From Ferruginibacter sp. (GTDB taxonomy: Bacteria > Bacteroidota > Bacteroidia > Chitinophagales > Chitinophagaceae), in assembly GCA_025350645.1 (NCBI GenBank), contig JANXXM010000092.1:56266-120265 (forward strand): DNA of 64,000 bases, read 5' to 3'. This document shows, one piece after another, positions 53,231 through 63,411 of the stretch. A model generated the notes under the pieces. It made no database searches. It saw nothing but the letters and a program-made list of their open reading frames with translations, and was not told where the DNA came from. Position 1 is the first letter of the stretch. Each line of letters opens with the position of its first letter. The position numbers were made by a program, and so were the translations under genes.

Positions 53231-53863
53231 CTATTTCCCAAAATTATACGAGTTAGCCAGTTCCTTTAACTCGAGCAAATTAGTAACCTTTAATTTTGTA
53301 AAAATGCGGCTTTTATGTGTGCCAATGGTAGATATTCCCAATGTAAGAATTGCAGCAATACCGCTAATGGTTTTACCGGATAATAACATGGAAACAATTT
53401 CAAATTCTCTGCCAGACAATGTAGTAAAAGGATTTACCTCAGCGCCGCCAGATGTACCCTCCGCAAGAATAGAGAGCAACTCTTCGCTAATATATTTTTT
53501 ATTATTTAAAACTTTATCAATCGCTTTTATAATTTCTTCTAATGGGGCATCTTTACTTATAAAACCCCTGGCACCTGCTTTCATAAAACGCAGCGCATAA
53601 ATATTTTCCGGGCTCATGGAAAACATCAGCACTTTAAGATCCGGAAAATTAATTTTAAAATTTTCCATTAGCGCAAAAGTATCCGTGTTAGGCATCTGAA
53701 TATCCAGCATTACCAGATCATAATTTTTTTTCTGCACTTTTTCCAGTGCGCTGTCGCCATCTTTTGCTTCATCTACTTCTGCATCTTTGTAAATATCTGC
53801 CAGCAGCATTTTTATGCCAGATCTTACTACAACATGGTCATCAATTAATAAAAATTTTTTCAT
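53231..53863 (-). CDS. NarL/FixJ-type response regulator
   Basis: The 210-residue protein has a receiver domain (LLIDDHVVVRSG, phospho-Asp54 in VMLDIQMP, ISKDAPLEEI) and a LuxR-type HTH at 145-205 (TTLSGREFEIVSMLLSGKTI). It is divergent from the multi-PAS kinase gene 54008-56581, with 144 bases between, and is the likeliest partner of that kinase. Target genes are unknown. Confidence 0.93.
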   Translation of the reverse strand: MKKFLLIDDHVVVRSGIKMLLADIYKDAEVDEAKDGDSALEKVQKKNYDLVMLDIQMPNTDTFALMENFKINFPDLKVLMFSMSPENIYALRFMKAGARGFISKDAPLEEIIKAIDKVLNNKKYISEELLSILAEGTSGGAEVNPFTTLSGREFEIVSMLLSGKTISGIAAILTLGISTIGTHKSRIFTKLKVTNLLELKELANSYNFGK

Positions 53864-54007
53864 ACTCAGTAATCTTAAAAGTTTAAAGATGGATGTTTTT
53901 AGGGGATACGAATAAGCAAACTTAGCAAATAACGATAAGATACTACAGCAGGAATTTGCGTTATTAATTATTTTTATAAAAAGGGTGCAATCGAATACCT
54001 TTAAAGC

Positions 54008-56581
54008 ATGAATGGGAAGCTTTCTATAAAAATACTGCTGCTGGATGATGATGCAGAAAAAGCTGTTGCATTTATAGCTTTGCTTAAAAGCACCGCTCTA
54101 CAAATAAAATCCTGCAGGCTGATAACCCAAAACGGTAAAATAGAAAAGGCAATAAAAATATTAGGAACGAATGTAATTTTTCTGCGTATTTGCCAGCAAA
54201 AAGAAAAATCTGTTTCTATCATTGAAAAAATTCGTTCGTATAATAATAAAATTCCCATCATTATTTTAGCCCCTAAAAATTACCAGGCAGTGGCTATGGA
54301 GTTATTGGAAAACGGCGCACACGATTATCTTACAGATAATATTAAAGACCCATTACTTATAGAAAAATGTGTGACCTTTTCTATAAAAAACAGCAGTACT
54401 GCTACGGCATTAATACAAAGCAACGAGCGCTACGAACTTGTATCTAAAGCCACCAACGATATGATGTGGGACTGGGACCTGCTAAACAATAAAGTTTTTC
54501 GCAGCGAAGACGGATGGAACAAAGTTTTTGGCAAGCAAACACACAATGAAAGTGCGCTGGTAGATAGCTGGTGGGATAGAACGCACCCGAATGACAGAGC
54601 CAAAGCAGATGAACTGGTAGAACGAATTTTAAAAGACAAAACCCTTATAAACTTTGAACTAGAAAACCGTATGCTGCGCAACGATGGCATGTATGCTACC
54701 GTAATGGACAGGGGCTATGTAGTAAGAAATGAAGCCGGCGAAGTAATAAGACTGATAGGAGCAACGCAAGATATAACTAAACAAAAAAAAGCAGAAGAAG
54801 AACTTAAAAAGTTATCTAAAATAGCCAGCGAAACTATAAATGCTGTAGCCATTACAAATGCTGCCGGCATTATACAATGGATAAACGAATCTTTTTCCAC
54901 CATTACCGGCTATGGCAGGGAAGAAATAGAAGGTGTTGGTTTTATTGATTTCTTTAAACAATTATGCACTACGGAGCAAACATTAAAATACTTGCGTACC
55001 AGGTTTAATGCCCATAAAGCATTTGCAAAAGATGTACTTATACAAACCAAAACACAGCAAAAGAGCTGGCTTAGAATACAAGGCCAACCACAAGATAACA
55101 ATAATGAAAAAAGCTTTTTTGCAATAATGACGGATGTGAGCAAAGAAAAGGAAACAGAAGAAATTTTAAAAGCCAGCGAAAGGCGTTTTAGAAATATGAT
55201 TGAAAAAAGCAGCGAAGGTTTATCGCTGGTTAATGAAAAAGGAGAAACGCTGGAGATAAGCCTGTCCGGTAAAAAAATACTCGGTTATAAAAATGATGAA
55301 GATTATGACAACAGCAAAGAAAATCTTATTTATAAAGAAGATGTGGAAAGAGTAGATCGTATTTTTAAAGAAGTAATAGCCACACCCGGTAGTGTAAAAA
55401 ATGCAGAGTACCGGTATAAAATGCACAACGGAGAATTTATTTGGCTGGAATCTGCATTTCATAATTTACTGCATGAGCCGGATATACATGCCGTAGCTAT
55501 TCACTTCAGGGATATTACTTCCCGAAAATATTTTGAGCAGGTATTAAGAAACTCAGAAGAAAATTATCGTAATCTTTTTAACAGCAACCCCGCTGCTATT
55601 TTTATATGGAACCCGCAGGATTTTTCTATAATAGAAGTAAACGAAGCTGCCATAAAAGAATATGGCTTTTCCAAAAAAGAATTTGTAAAGTTGGGTATGA
55701 AAGCGCTTGTAACCAAAGAGGGCATTAGACCCCTGCAGATACTGGGCAAAAGAATAACTGCAAAGCAGGATTATAAAACCACGCTCACCCTAAAACAGCA
55801 GGTAAAAAACGGCAGCATTAAGCTTATGGAAATAAATTTTCGCACCATAGATTATTATGGAAAAGCAGCCTGCCTTGCCATTGCAAATAATATAACAGAA
55901 AAAACTGAACTGGAGCAAAAACTGAGTGTGGAAAGACGGCTTAGGCAAAATGAAATAACCGGTGCTGTAATAACTGCACAGGAGCAGGAAAGAGAAGAAC
56001 TGGGCAAAGAACTGCATGATAACATAAACCAAATACTGGCCACCACAAAATTATATATTGAGCATGCATTAAAAAATGAAAATATGCGCACAGTGCTGCT
56101 ACAGTCTGCAAAAGGGTTTATAACATCTGCAGTTTCAGAAATACGCAGCCTCTCCAAATCGTTGCTGCCACCATCTTTGGGAGAAGTAGGCCTGCTGATG
56201 GCGCTGGATGAACTGGTAGAAAGCATTGAACCTGTAAGTAATTTTGCCATCATCACCCAATGGAATATTACTGATGAGAAGAAGCTATCCGAAAGCCTGC
56301 GCCTCACCATATTTAGAATTATGCAGGAGCAACTCAACAATATTCAAAAACATTCCAAAGCCAAAAAAGTATGGATTACGCTTAAAGAAAAAGGGCATTT
56401 TCTTACTGTTACCATAAAGGATAATGGCGCAGGGTTTGATTTAAAGCAAAATAAAAATGGGGTAGGTTTAAAAAATATACTCAGCAGGGCATACCTGCAC
56501 AATGGCAAATTAACAATAGATACAGAAAAAGGAAAAGGATGCATATTAAGCGTTTCATTCAAACTGCCGGTAGTAGGTTAA
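54008..56581 (+). CDS. Cytoplasmic multi-PAS sensor histidine kinase with degenerate receiver
   Basis: The 857-residue protein has no membrane helix. Residues ~1-125 look like a receiver (IKILLLDDDAEKAVAFIALL, GAHDYLTDNIKD), but the expected phospho-Asp position reads VIFLRICQ, so it is a pseudo-receiver. Four PAS-like units follow (beginning about residues 138, 265, 390 and 510), then a HisKA_3 domain with His670 (EELGKELHDNINQILAT) and a HATPase (IKDNGAGFDLKQNKNGVGLK). HisKA_3 kinases pair with NarL-type regulators, present on both sides. The next kinase gene begins inside its 3' end. Confidence 0.92.
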   Translation: MNGKLSIKILLLDDDAEKAVAFIALLKSTALQIKSCRLITQNGKIEKAIKILGTNVIFLRICQQKEKSVSIIEKIRSYNNKIPIIILAPKNYQAVAMELLENGAHDYLTDNIKDPLLIEKCVTFSIKNSSTATALIQSNERYELVSKATNDMMWDWDLLNNKVFRSEDGWNKVFGKQTHNESALVDSWWDRTHPNDRAKADELVERILKDKTLINFELENRMLRNDGMYATVMDRGYVVRNEAGEVIRLIGATQDITKQKKAEEELKKLSKIASETINAVAITNAAGIIQWINESFSTITGYGREEIEGVGFIDFFKQLCTTEQTLKYLRTRFNAHKAFAKDVLIQTKTQQKSWLRIQGQPQDNNNEKSFFAIMTDVSKEKETEEILKASERRFRNMIEKSSEGLSLVNEKGETLEISLSGKKILGYKNDEDYDNSKENLIYKEDVERVDRIFKEVIATPGSVKNAEYRYKMHNGEFIWLESAFHNLLHEPDIHAVAIHFRDITSRKYFEQVLRNSEENYRNLFNSNPAAIFIWNPQDFSIIEVNEAAIKEYGFSKKEFVKLGMKALVTKEGIRPLQILGKRITAKQDYKTTLTLKQQVKNGSIKLMEINFRTIDYYGKAACLAIANNITEKTELEQKLSVERRLRQNEITGAVITAQEQEREELGKELHDNINQILATTKLYIEHALKNENMRTVLLQSAKGFITSAVSEIRSLSKSLLPPSLGEVGLLMALDELVESIEPVSNFAIITQWNITDEKKLSESLRLTIFRIMQEQLNNIQKHSKAKKVWITLKEKGHFLTVTIKDNGAGFDLKQNKNGVGLKNILSRAYLHNGKLTIDTEKGKGCILSVSFKLPVVG

Positions 56582-59500
56582 AGGGTTTAAAACCCGTTAC
56601 CAAAATGAAGGTGGCACTAGGTATAACCGTGCTGTGCATAGCTGTGTTTATGCTCATCGTTTTTATAAATATGCGTGAGGCCGCAGCGGAAAGTAGGAAT
56701 GTAGAATCCGCACTGAGCACGTTAAATGAACTGGAAAAACTTTTTTTAAAAATACAAACTATAGAAACTGGCCAGCGTGGCTTTACCTTAAACGGCGATG
56801 AAAGTTTTTTAAGCGGCTATACGGATGCATTAAAAAAAACAGAAACAGAAATAAATGAAATAAAGCAAGTGGCAGAGAATGACAAGGTAACCAGAAAGGA
56901 AATTTCTGCACTCGCCTCTATGGTAACAGACAAAATAAAATTTACAAAACTTGTAGTAGAAACCAGGCGCATACAGGGCTACGACTCTGCCGCTGCTGTT
57001 ATACAAAACGGCCAGGGAAAAGTATTAATGGATAGAATTATAAATGCTATAGATACCCTGCAGGATAAAAACAGGCTGCTGCTGTTGCAATCCAATAATG
57101 GCAGGGAAATTTATGCCAGAAGGCTTACCATTATTTTTTTTATTTTATCATTTTTATTTCTGGCATCAATCTTTACAGGCTATTTTTTTCTAAAAAAAGA
57201 TATTGAAAACGCACAGGTAGTAAATAACAGGCTGCAGTATAATGCTATCTTATTAAAAAATATATCGGATCCTATTGTTACTACAAATAATGCAGGCTAT
57301 ATAACCAACTGGAATGTGCATGCAGAGCAATTATACGGACTTGCAGAAGGAGATATTACAGGCAGGCATATAAATGAGATTTTACCGCCTGCCATTGAAA
57401 ACGATACACAAAATCCTATTCTTCACGGCGTACAGGGAATAGAATCGTGGAAGGGAGAAGTGCAACACCGGCACAAAGATGGAAGCCTGGTAGTTGCAGA
57501 AATGCACACTTCCATTTTACAGGATAAGGAAGGTAAAAATACCGGCACTGTATCTGTAATTAGAGATATAACCCAAAGAAAAAAACTGGAGAAGCAACTG
57601 ATGGATTTTAGCCAAAACCTGCAGCAGCAGGTAAAGGTAAAAGCAGCAGAATTAAACCAGGTATTTGAGCGTATTACAGATGCCTTTATTGCACTGGATA
57701 AAGAGTGGAGATACACGCATGTAAATAATATTGCAGCAGCTATGCACCGCAAAACTGAAGCAGATCTTATCGGGAAAAAAATATGGGATGTTTTTCCGGA
57801 TATAGTGGGTGAGCCATTTTACCACGCACTGCAGCATGCAGCACTTAGCGGCAATGCAGAGCGGCTGGAGCTGTATTTTTCCAAAGAAGATAAATGGTAT
57901 GAAGATTTGATATACCCCGGTAAAGATGGAATTTCTGTTTATTATCATGATATAACCGTAAGGAAAAAAGCAGAAGAAAAATTGATAAAATCCGAAGAAG
58001 CATTAAAATCATCTAACGAAAGATTTCAATTTGTAGCCAAAGCCACAAACGATGCCCTTTGGGACTGGGATATGCTGAGTAATAAATTATGGGGCAATGA
58101 AAGTTTTTCTACGCACTTCGGTATTCCTACTAATTATAAACTGCAAATGGATGGTTTTCTTAACCGGATTCACCCCGGCGACCAGGAAAGGATTATAAAA
58201 AATTTAAAGAAAACATTATCCGCAAAAGGTAATGTGCTCACAGAAGAATTTCGTTTTATAGATAAAGAGGGTAACGAAAAAGTAATGTATGACCGGGCAT
58301 ACATAATTTACAATGAGCAGGGGCGTGCATACCGTATGCTGGGTGCCATGCAAGATATTACTGCCAGCAAAACAGCAGAAAAAAAACTGCTCCTCGAAAA
58401 AGAATTATCTGACTCTATTATAAACAGCCTGCCCGGAATTTTTTATGTTTTTAATAAAAAAGGGCAATACTACCGGTGGAATAAAAACCTGGTAACCGTA
58501 ACCGGATATACCGCCGATGAAATTAAAAAGATGCATCCGCTTTCACTTTTTTCTGCAGAAGAAAAAGAACTGGTAAGTAAAAAAATAAACAGTGTTTTTA
58601 ATGGTACAGAAGATACGGTGGAAGCAGATTGCCTTACAAAAGATGGCAGGCTTATTCCTTATTATTTTACCGGTATGGTTATAAACTATGAGGGGGAGAG
58701 TTGTTTAATGGGTGTAGGAATTGATATTTCAGAAAAAGTACAATCGCAGAAGGAATTAAAACAAAGCGAAGAAAAATTTAGGCGGGTGGTAGAGCAAGCA
58801 TCAGATGGTATTTTTATAACCAACGACCAGGGGCAATACCTGGATGTAAACGCAAGCGGCGAGGCACTTACCGGTTATAGTAAAGAAGAACTGCTTAAAA
58901 TGAATGTGGCAGATTTGTTTAGAAAAGCAGATATGAAAAAACAACCCCTGCGGTTTAAAGAAATGCTCAACGGGCTGCAGGTGCTTACCCTGCGGGATTT
59001 GGAAAAGAAAAATGGTACACAAATAAATGTGGAAATAAGTGGTAAAAAACTGGATGATGGCCGGCTACAGGCTATAATAAGAGATGTAACTGCCCGTACA
59101 AAAGCAGAAGAAGCACTTAAGGCTTCTGAATATAAATACAGGGTTTTGTTTGATGAAAATCCACTCCCTATGTGGATTATAGACACGGCAGCAAAAATTT
59201 TTCTTGATGTAAATAGTGCAGCCATTACATCTTACGGTTACAGCCGCGAAACTTTTCTGAATATGGACCCTGCAGCACTCCATCCAAAAATTGATCCTGT
59301 TATTCAAAAAGAAGAATTATTATCGGTACCCGGTAATTTAGAAAGTTTAAAAAATGATACACATGTAAAAATGAATGGTACACAAATAAAAGTAAATATC
59401 ATAAGCCATGATATTGTATACGAAAATAAAAAAGCCGTGCTTACCCTCGCCAATGATGTTACCGAAAAACTGGAAGCAGAGCAAAAACTGCAGCAGTCTC

Positions 59501-60153
59501 ACAAAGCATTAAGAGATCTTGCTTCTCACCTGGAAACTATAAGGGAAACAGAGCGTACACACATGGCCAGGGAAATACACGATGAACTGGGGCAGCAACT
59601 CACCGGTCTCAAAATGGATATATCCTGGCTCAATAAACACATAAAATCTGATAATGAAGCCATACAGCAAAAAATGATAGATACCATAGAACTGATAGAT
59701 AAAACAGTAGTAACGGTACGCCGTATAGCTACTGAATTAAGGCCGAGCATACTAGATGATCTTGGCCTGGTAGCTGCAATGGAATGGCAGAGCGATGAGT
59801 TTGAAAAACGTTCAGAAATAAAAACAACTTTTAAAAGCAACGTAAACAACATTACTGTAAAAAATGATATAGCTACAGCCATATTCCGCATTTTTCAGGA
59901 AAGCCTTACCAATGTGCTGCGGCATTCACTGGCTACCAAAGTAAAAATTTTTCTTATTGTAGATAATGAAACCATTACGCTCAATATAAAAGATAATGGC
60001 GTTGGTTTCTTGAGCGAAGATATAGCTGGTAAAAAAACACTGGGATTACTGGGGATGAAGGAAAGAGCATTACTTATATATGGCACATACGAAATAAATG
60101 GAAATACCGGCAGCGGCACCTCTGTTATAATTACTGTACCTTTAAATAAATAA
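56539..60153 (+). CDS. Membrane multi-PAS sensor histidine kinase with CHASE3 domain
   Basis: The 1204-residue protein begins 43 bases inside the preceding kinase gene. It has one membrane helix (VALGITVLCIAVFMLIVFIN), a CHASE3-type extracytoplasmic domain (about 47-185, with TIETGQRGFTLNGDESFL), a second helix (LTIIFFILSFLFLASIFTGY), about six PAS units (230-990), and HisKA_3/HATPase modules (His1014 in REIHDELGQQLTGLKMDISW; IKDNGVGFLSED). ATG 56605 is a possible shorter start just before TM1. A NarL-type regulator follows 103 bases later. Confidence 0.93.
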   Translation: MHIKRFIQTAGSRLKGLKPVTKMKVALGITVLCIAVFMLIVFINMREAAAESRNVESALSTLNELEKLFLKIQTIETGQRGFTLNGDESFLSGYTDALKKTETEINEIKQVAENDKVTRKEISALASMVTDKIKFTKLVVETRRIQGYDSAAAVIQNGQGKVLMDRIINAIDTLQDKNRLLLLQSNNGREIYARRLTIIFFILSFLFLASIFTGYFFLKKDIENAQVVNNRLQYNAILLKNISDPIVTTNNAGYITNWNVHAEQLYGLAEGDITGRHINEILPPAIENDTQNPILHGVQGIESWKGEVQHRHKDGSLVVAEMHTSILQDKEGKNTGTVSVIRDITQRKKLEKQLMDFSQNLQQQVKVKAAELNQVFERITDAFIALDKEWRYTHVNNIAAAMHRKTEADLIGKKIWDVFPDIVGEPFYHALQHAALSGNAERLELYFSKEDKWYEDLIYPGKDGISVYYHDITVRKKAEEKLIKSEEALKSSNERFQFVAKATNDALWDWDMLSNKLWGNESFSTHFGIPTNYKLQMDGFLNRIHPGDQERIIKNLKKTLSAKGNVLTEEFRFIDKEGNEKVMYDRAYIIYNEQGRAYRMLGAMQDITASKTAEKKLLLEKELSDSIINSLPGIFYVFNKKGQYYRWNKNLVTVTGYTADEIKKMHPLSLFSAEEKELVSKKINSVFNGTEDTVEADCLTKDGRLIPYYFTGMVINYEGESCLMGVGIDISEKVQSQKELKQSEEKFRRVVEQASDGIFITNDQGQYLDVNASGEALTGYSKEELLKMNVADLFRKADMKKQPLRFKEMLNGLQVLTLRDLEKKNGTQINVEISGKKLDDGRLQAIIRDVTARTKAEEALKASEYKYRVLFDENPLPMWIIDTAAKIFLDVNSAAITSYGYSRETFLNMDPAALHPKIDPVIQKEELLSVPGNLESLKNDTHVKMNGTQIKVNIISHDIVYENKKAVLTLANDVTEKLEAEQKLQQSHKALRDLASHLETIRETERTHMAREIHDELGQQLTGLKMDISWLNKHIKSDNEAIQQKMIDTIELIDKTVVTVRRIATELRPSILDDLGLVAAMEWQSDEFEKRSEIKTTFKSNVNNITVKNDIATAIFRIFQESLTNVLRHSLATKVKIFLIVDNETITLNIKDNGVGFLSEDIAGKKTLGLLGMKERALLIYGTYEINGNTGSGTSVIITVPLNK

Positions 60154-60256
60154 AATAATGTAGACAGTATGTTATTTTTAGTATAGTTTTTGCTTGTAGT
60201 ATATTCGCTTCAAACCTACAAATTTTTACAAAACGGTATTACGCTAAAAAAAATTT

Positions 60257-60886
60257 ATGTTAAGGATATTGGTAGCAGATGATCATACGGTAGTACGGCG
60301 GGGCTTGCGGCAAATATTGCTGGAAGGCTTTGCAGGTGCTGTTATAGAAGAGGTGGCAGATGCCGAAGATCTTGTAAAAAAAGTGATGAAGGCAGACTGG
60401 GATGTGGTGATAAGTGATTTGAGCATGCCTGGCCGCAGCGGGTTGGATGCACTACAGCAAATCAAACAAATAAAACCAATGCTTCCGGTTTTAATTTTGA
60501 GCATACACCCCGAAGATCAATATGCACTGCGGGTATTAAAAGCAGGTGCAGCCGGGTATTTAAGTAAAGATACCGCACCCGATGAACTGGTAAATGCTGT
60601 ACAAAAAGTATTACTGGGCAAAAAATATATTACCCCCGGAGTTGCAGAAAAATTAGCCTCTACGCTGGATCATGATTCAGAAAAAGAATCTCACGAATAT
60701 TTATCTGACAGGGAATTTAGTGTATTAAAAATGCTGGCCGGTGGGCGCTCTGTTTCTGAAATTGCAGAAACACTTTTTTTAAGTGTAACTACTGTAAGTA
60801 CCTACCGGGCAAGGATTCTAGCCAAAATGAACATGAAAAACAATGCAGATATTACCTTGTATGCTGTAGAGCATAAATTGTTGTAA
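60257..60886 (+). CDS. NarL/FixJ-type response regulator
   Basis: The 209-residue protein has a receiver domain (VADDHTVVRRGLRQILL, phospho-Asp54 in VISDLSMPGRSG, LSKDTAPDEL) and a LuxR-type HTH (SDREFSVLKMLAGGRSVSEI). It directly follows the CHASE3 kinase on the same strand and is its probable partner. It is similar in design to the regulator at 53231-53863. Confidence 0.94.
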   Translation: MLRILVADDHTVVRRGLRQILLEGFAGAVIEEVADAEDLVKKVMKADWDVVISDLSMPGRSGLDALQQIKQIKPMLPVLILSIHPEDQYALRVLKAGAAGYLSKDTAPDELVNAVQKVLLGKKYITPGVAEKLASTLDHDSEKESHEYLSDREFSVLKMLAGGRSVSEIAETLFLSVTTVSTYRARILAKMNMKNNADITLYAVEHKLL

Positions 60887-60934
60887 ACAATAGCATTTCT
60901 ACTACAGGTTTTTTATAATACGTTTACAGTTTTT

Positions 60935-61354
60935 GTGCAAAAAATAGTACAACTTGTCCCAAATATTTTTTTGAAAAAAGAGCTTTCACCCACCTTTACC
61001 AGTATTTTAATAATAGATGATGCTGCCCTCGTTCTTACCCGTATGCAGCAAATACTACAGGAGCTTTCTTTTATAACCACAGTGCATACTGCTATTTCTT
61101 ATACTACTGCAATAGAGTGTATTGAGTTGCACAAGCCCCATATTATTTTACTGGATATAATGCTGGGAGAAAAAAACGGAATAGATATTCTCCTGTTTGT
61201 AAAGCAGCATTACCCTCTTACCAAAGTTATTATTGTAAGTAATAAAGCCACATCTTATTACCGCCGGTTGTTTTGCGATAATGGTGCAGATGCTTTTGTA
61301 GATAAATCAAAAGAATTTGAAACGCTTCCGGAAATTATAAAAGCATGCCTGTAA
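60935..61354 (+). CDS. Stand-alone receiver domain protein
   Basis: The 139-residue protein is a lone receiver after an N-terminal extension of ~22 residues: TSILIIDDAALVLTRMQQIL, phospho-Asp74 in IILLDIMLGEKNG, VIIVSNKA, and FVDKSKEFETLPEII with the conserved Lys. There is no output domain, so it may act as a phosphate sink or shuttle in this two-component cluster. The start is GTG 60935; 48 bases separate it from the regulator before it. Confidence 0.82.
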   Translation: MQKIVQLVPNIFLKKELSPTFTSILIIDDAALVLTRMQQILQELSFITTVHTAISYTTAIECIELHKPHIILLDIMLGEKNGIDILLFVKQHYPLTKVIIVSNKATSYYRRLFCDNGADAFVDKSKEFETLPEIIKACL

Positions 61355-61357
61355 TTA

Positions 61358-63145
61358 TTATTGATAAATACGCTCTACGTTTTTCCTAAATTTTTCCATA
61401 ATTACTTTTCTTTTTAGTTTTAATGTAGGAGTAAGTTCCCCACTTTCTATGGTCCACTCATCTGGCATTAGTTCAAACTTTTTAACCTGCTCCACATGGT
61501 TAAAACTTTTATTAAACGACTCAATTATTTCTTTATATAAAGAAAGTACTTTGGGGTTATTAACTGCATCTTCTATTGTAGTAAAAGGAATTTGTTTATG
61601 CTGCATCCACTCTTTTAAATTAGCGAATGAAGGTACTATGAGTGCTCCCACAAATTTTTGCTCGGCACCAATAATAATGAGTTGCTCTATAAACGGCGAC
61701 TCTTTCATTTTATTTTCTATGGGCTGTGGTGCTACATATTTACCTCCGCTGGTTTTAAATAATTCCTTTTTACGATCAGTAATTTTAAGGTATTTTTTAT
61801 CCTCAAAAATACCAATATCGCCGGTGTGCAGCCAGTCGTCAATAATTGCTTCTGCAGTAAGATCCGGCCTTTTATAATACCCCATCATTACGCTGGGGCC
61901 TTTTACACATATTTCTCCATCGGGCATTAGTTTTACCTCCTGCCCCTGCAGTACAGGGCCTACGGTGCCAAATTTCATACCGTCTTTGTACCTGCAGTTT
62001 ACGCTTATTACCGGGCTGTTTTCTGTAGGCCCATACCCTTCGTATATAGGAATTTTAGCAGCATTAAAAATGCGTAAAAGCCTTACCTGGCAAGCCGCCC
62101 CGCCGGTAATAATGTATCCTATATTATTGCCCAGTGCCTCCCGCCATTTATTAAATATTATTTTATTGGCCAGGGCAAGTTGAAGGTTATAACTTATGCC
62201 GCCGCTTTTTAAATTATCATATTTGTTGGCAAGATCTACCGCCCAGTAAAAAAGTTTTTTCTTTATTCCGGTAAGCTCCGCACCCTTGGTCATTATTTTT
62301 TCGTACACTTTTTCCAGCAGCCTGGGCACAGTACAAAAAACGGTAGGCTTTACTTCTTTTAAATTTTCGCCAATGGCATCCAGGCTTTCTGCAAAATAAA
62401 TGGAGTGGCCGCTGTATATAAAAATATAGGAAGCAAGGCGTTCAAAAATATGATTAAGAGGTAAAAAACTAAGCGATCTGCCAGAAGGATTATCTGTAAA
62501 CGGAAAACTGTTTTTACCATTCATTACATTACTTACAATATTGCGATGGCTAAGCATTACACCTTTTGGAGTGCCGGTGGTGCCGCTGGTGTAAATAATG
62601 GTAGCCAGGTGTTCTGCCTTTATATGTTGCTTTACTTTTTCCAGTTGCAGTAAATCTTTGGGGGTTACACTATCAATAATTGTACGCCAATACTCAGCTC
62701 CTTTTTCATCATCAAAACTAAATATTTTTTGCAGTGAGGGTACAAAAGGCCTGATGGTATTTACCTTATCTAAAATATCTGCATCGCTGCTAAAAGAAAA
62801 TTTTACTGTAGCATCATTAAAAATAAACTGTAGCTCGTTTACATTGGTTGTTGGGTAAATGGGGCAAAGTACCACGCCTATTTGCTGGCAGGCAATATCT
62901 AGCAAAAGCCACTCTGGCCTGTTGCGGGATATAAGGGCAATTTTATCCTGTGTTTCCGGTGTCATATCATTACCGCTCACGCCCAGTTTTAGTAAGCCTG
63001 CGCTTAGTTTATTTGCCAGGTCTGCTACTGCTGCTGTACTTAGTGGCACCCACTCTCCGTTTATTTTGGCAGTAAGCATATCGCTTTTAGGAAATTTTTC
63101 CAGTTGATAATATAAAAAATCAAACATCCGGGATTGTTCGTTCAT
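61358..63145 (-). CDS. fadD: Long-chain fatty acid-CoA ligase (AMP-forming)
   Basis: The 595-residue member of the AMP-dependent synthetase family activates fatty acids to acyl-CoA. It has the P-loop motif TIIYTSGTTGTPKGVMLSHR, the A5 motif YGPTENSPVISVN, KGPSVMMGYYKRPDLTAEAI and DWLHTGDIG, plus the C-terminal lysine region. The size and the FAA1-like layout fit eukaryote-type long-chain ligases common in Bacteroidota. It is convergent with the receiver gene, 3 bases apart, and monocistronic. Confidence 0.92.
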   Translation of the reverse strand: MNEQSRMFDFLYYQLEKFPKSDMLTAKINGEWVPLSTAAVADLANKLSAGLLKLGVSGNDMTPETQDKIALISRNRPEWLLLDIACQQIGVVLCPIYPTTNVNELQFIFNDATVKFSFSSDADILDKVNTIRPFVPSLQKIFSFDDEKGAEYWRTIIDSVTPKDLLQLEKVKQHIKAEHLATIIYTSGTTGTPKGVMLSHRNIVSNVMNGKNSFPFTDNPSGRSLSFLPLNHIFERLASYIFIYSGHSIYFAESLDAIGENLKEVKPTVFCTVPRLLEKVYEKIMTKGAELTGIKKKLFYWAVDLANKYDNLKSGGISYNLQLALANKIIFNKWREALGNNIGYIITGGAACQVRLLRIFNAAKIPIYEGYGPTENSPVISVNCRYKDGMKFGTVGPVLQGQEVKLMPDGEICVKGPSVMMGYYKRPDLTAEAIIDDWLHTGDIGIFEDKKYLKITDRKKELFKTSGGKYVAPQPIENKMKESPFIEQLIIIGAEQKFVGALIVPSFANLKEWMQHKQIPFTTIEDAVNNPKVLSLYKEIIESFNKSFNHVEQVKKFELMPDEWTIESGELTPTLKLKRKVIMEKFRKNVERIYQ

Positions 63146-63312
63146 ACGCAGCAGTCGTTTTTAGAGAAAGTAAGTTATAAAAAAAAAGTCACCCTAAAAA
63201 GGATGGTTTAAATAAAAGTAAATAGCCCATCATTTTTAGCCGCACTTCTGTGTAATTTAGACCTCTGTGTTTTACTTATCATTCAATGCTGCCCCAGCCC
63301 TAATTCGTATCC

Positions 63313-63410
63313 CATAAAACGGCAGGTATAAAAAGAGTGCAGCATAAAATAATATTAAATTGGTTTATTTGGTTACTTTGTTAGTGTGTGAAAATACGCA
63401 CCAAGGCGTA
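63313..63410 (-). repeat. Dispersed ~90-bp repeat, copy 3 (inverted, diverged)
   Basis: Read on the minus strand it begins TACGCCTTGGTGCGTA, continues through an AT-rich middle and ATTTTATGCTGCACTCTTTT and ends ACCTGCCGTTTTA. The two ends align well with copies 1 and 2, while the middle is diverged. Its start lies exactly against the first codon of the recombinase fragment at 63412. The stretch 63146-63312 shows no gene. Confidence 0.7.
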
Positions 63411-63411
63411 G

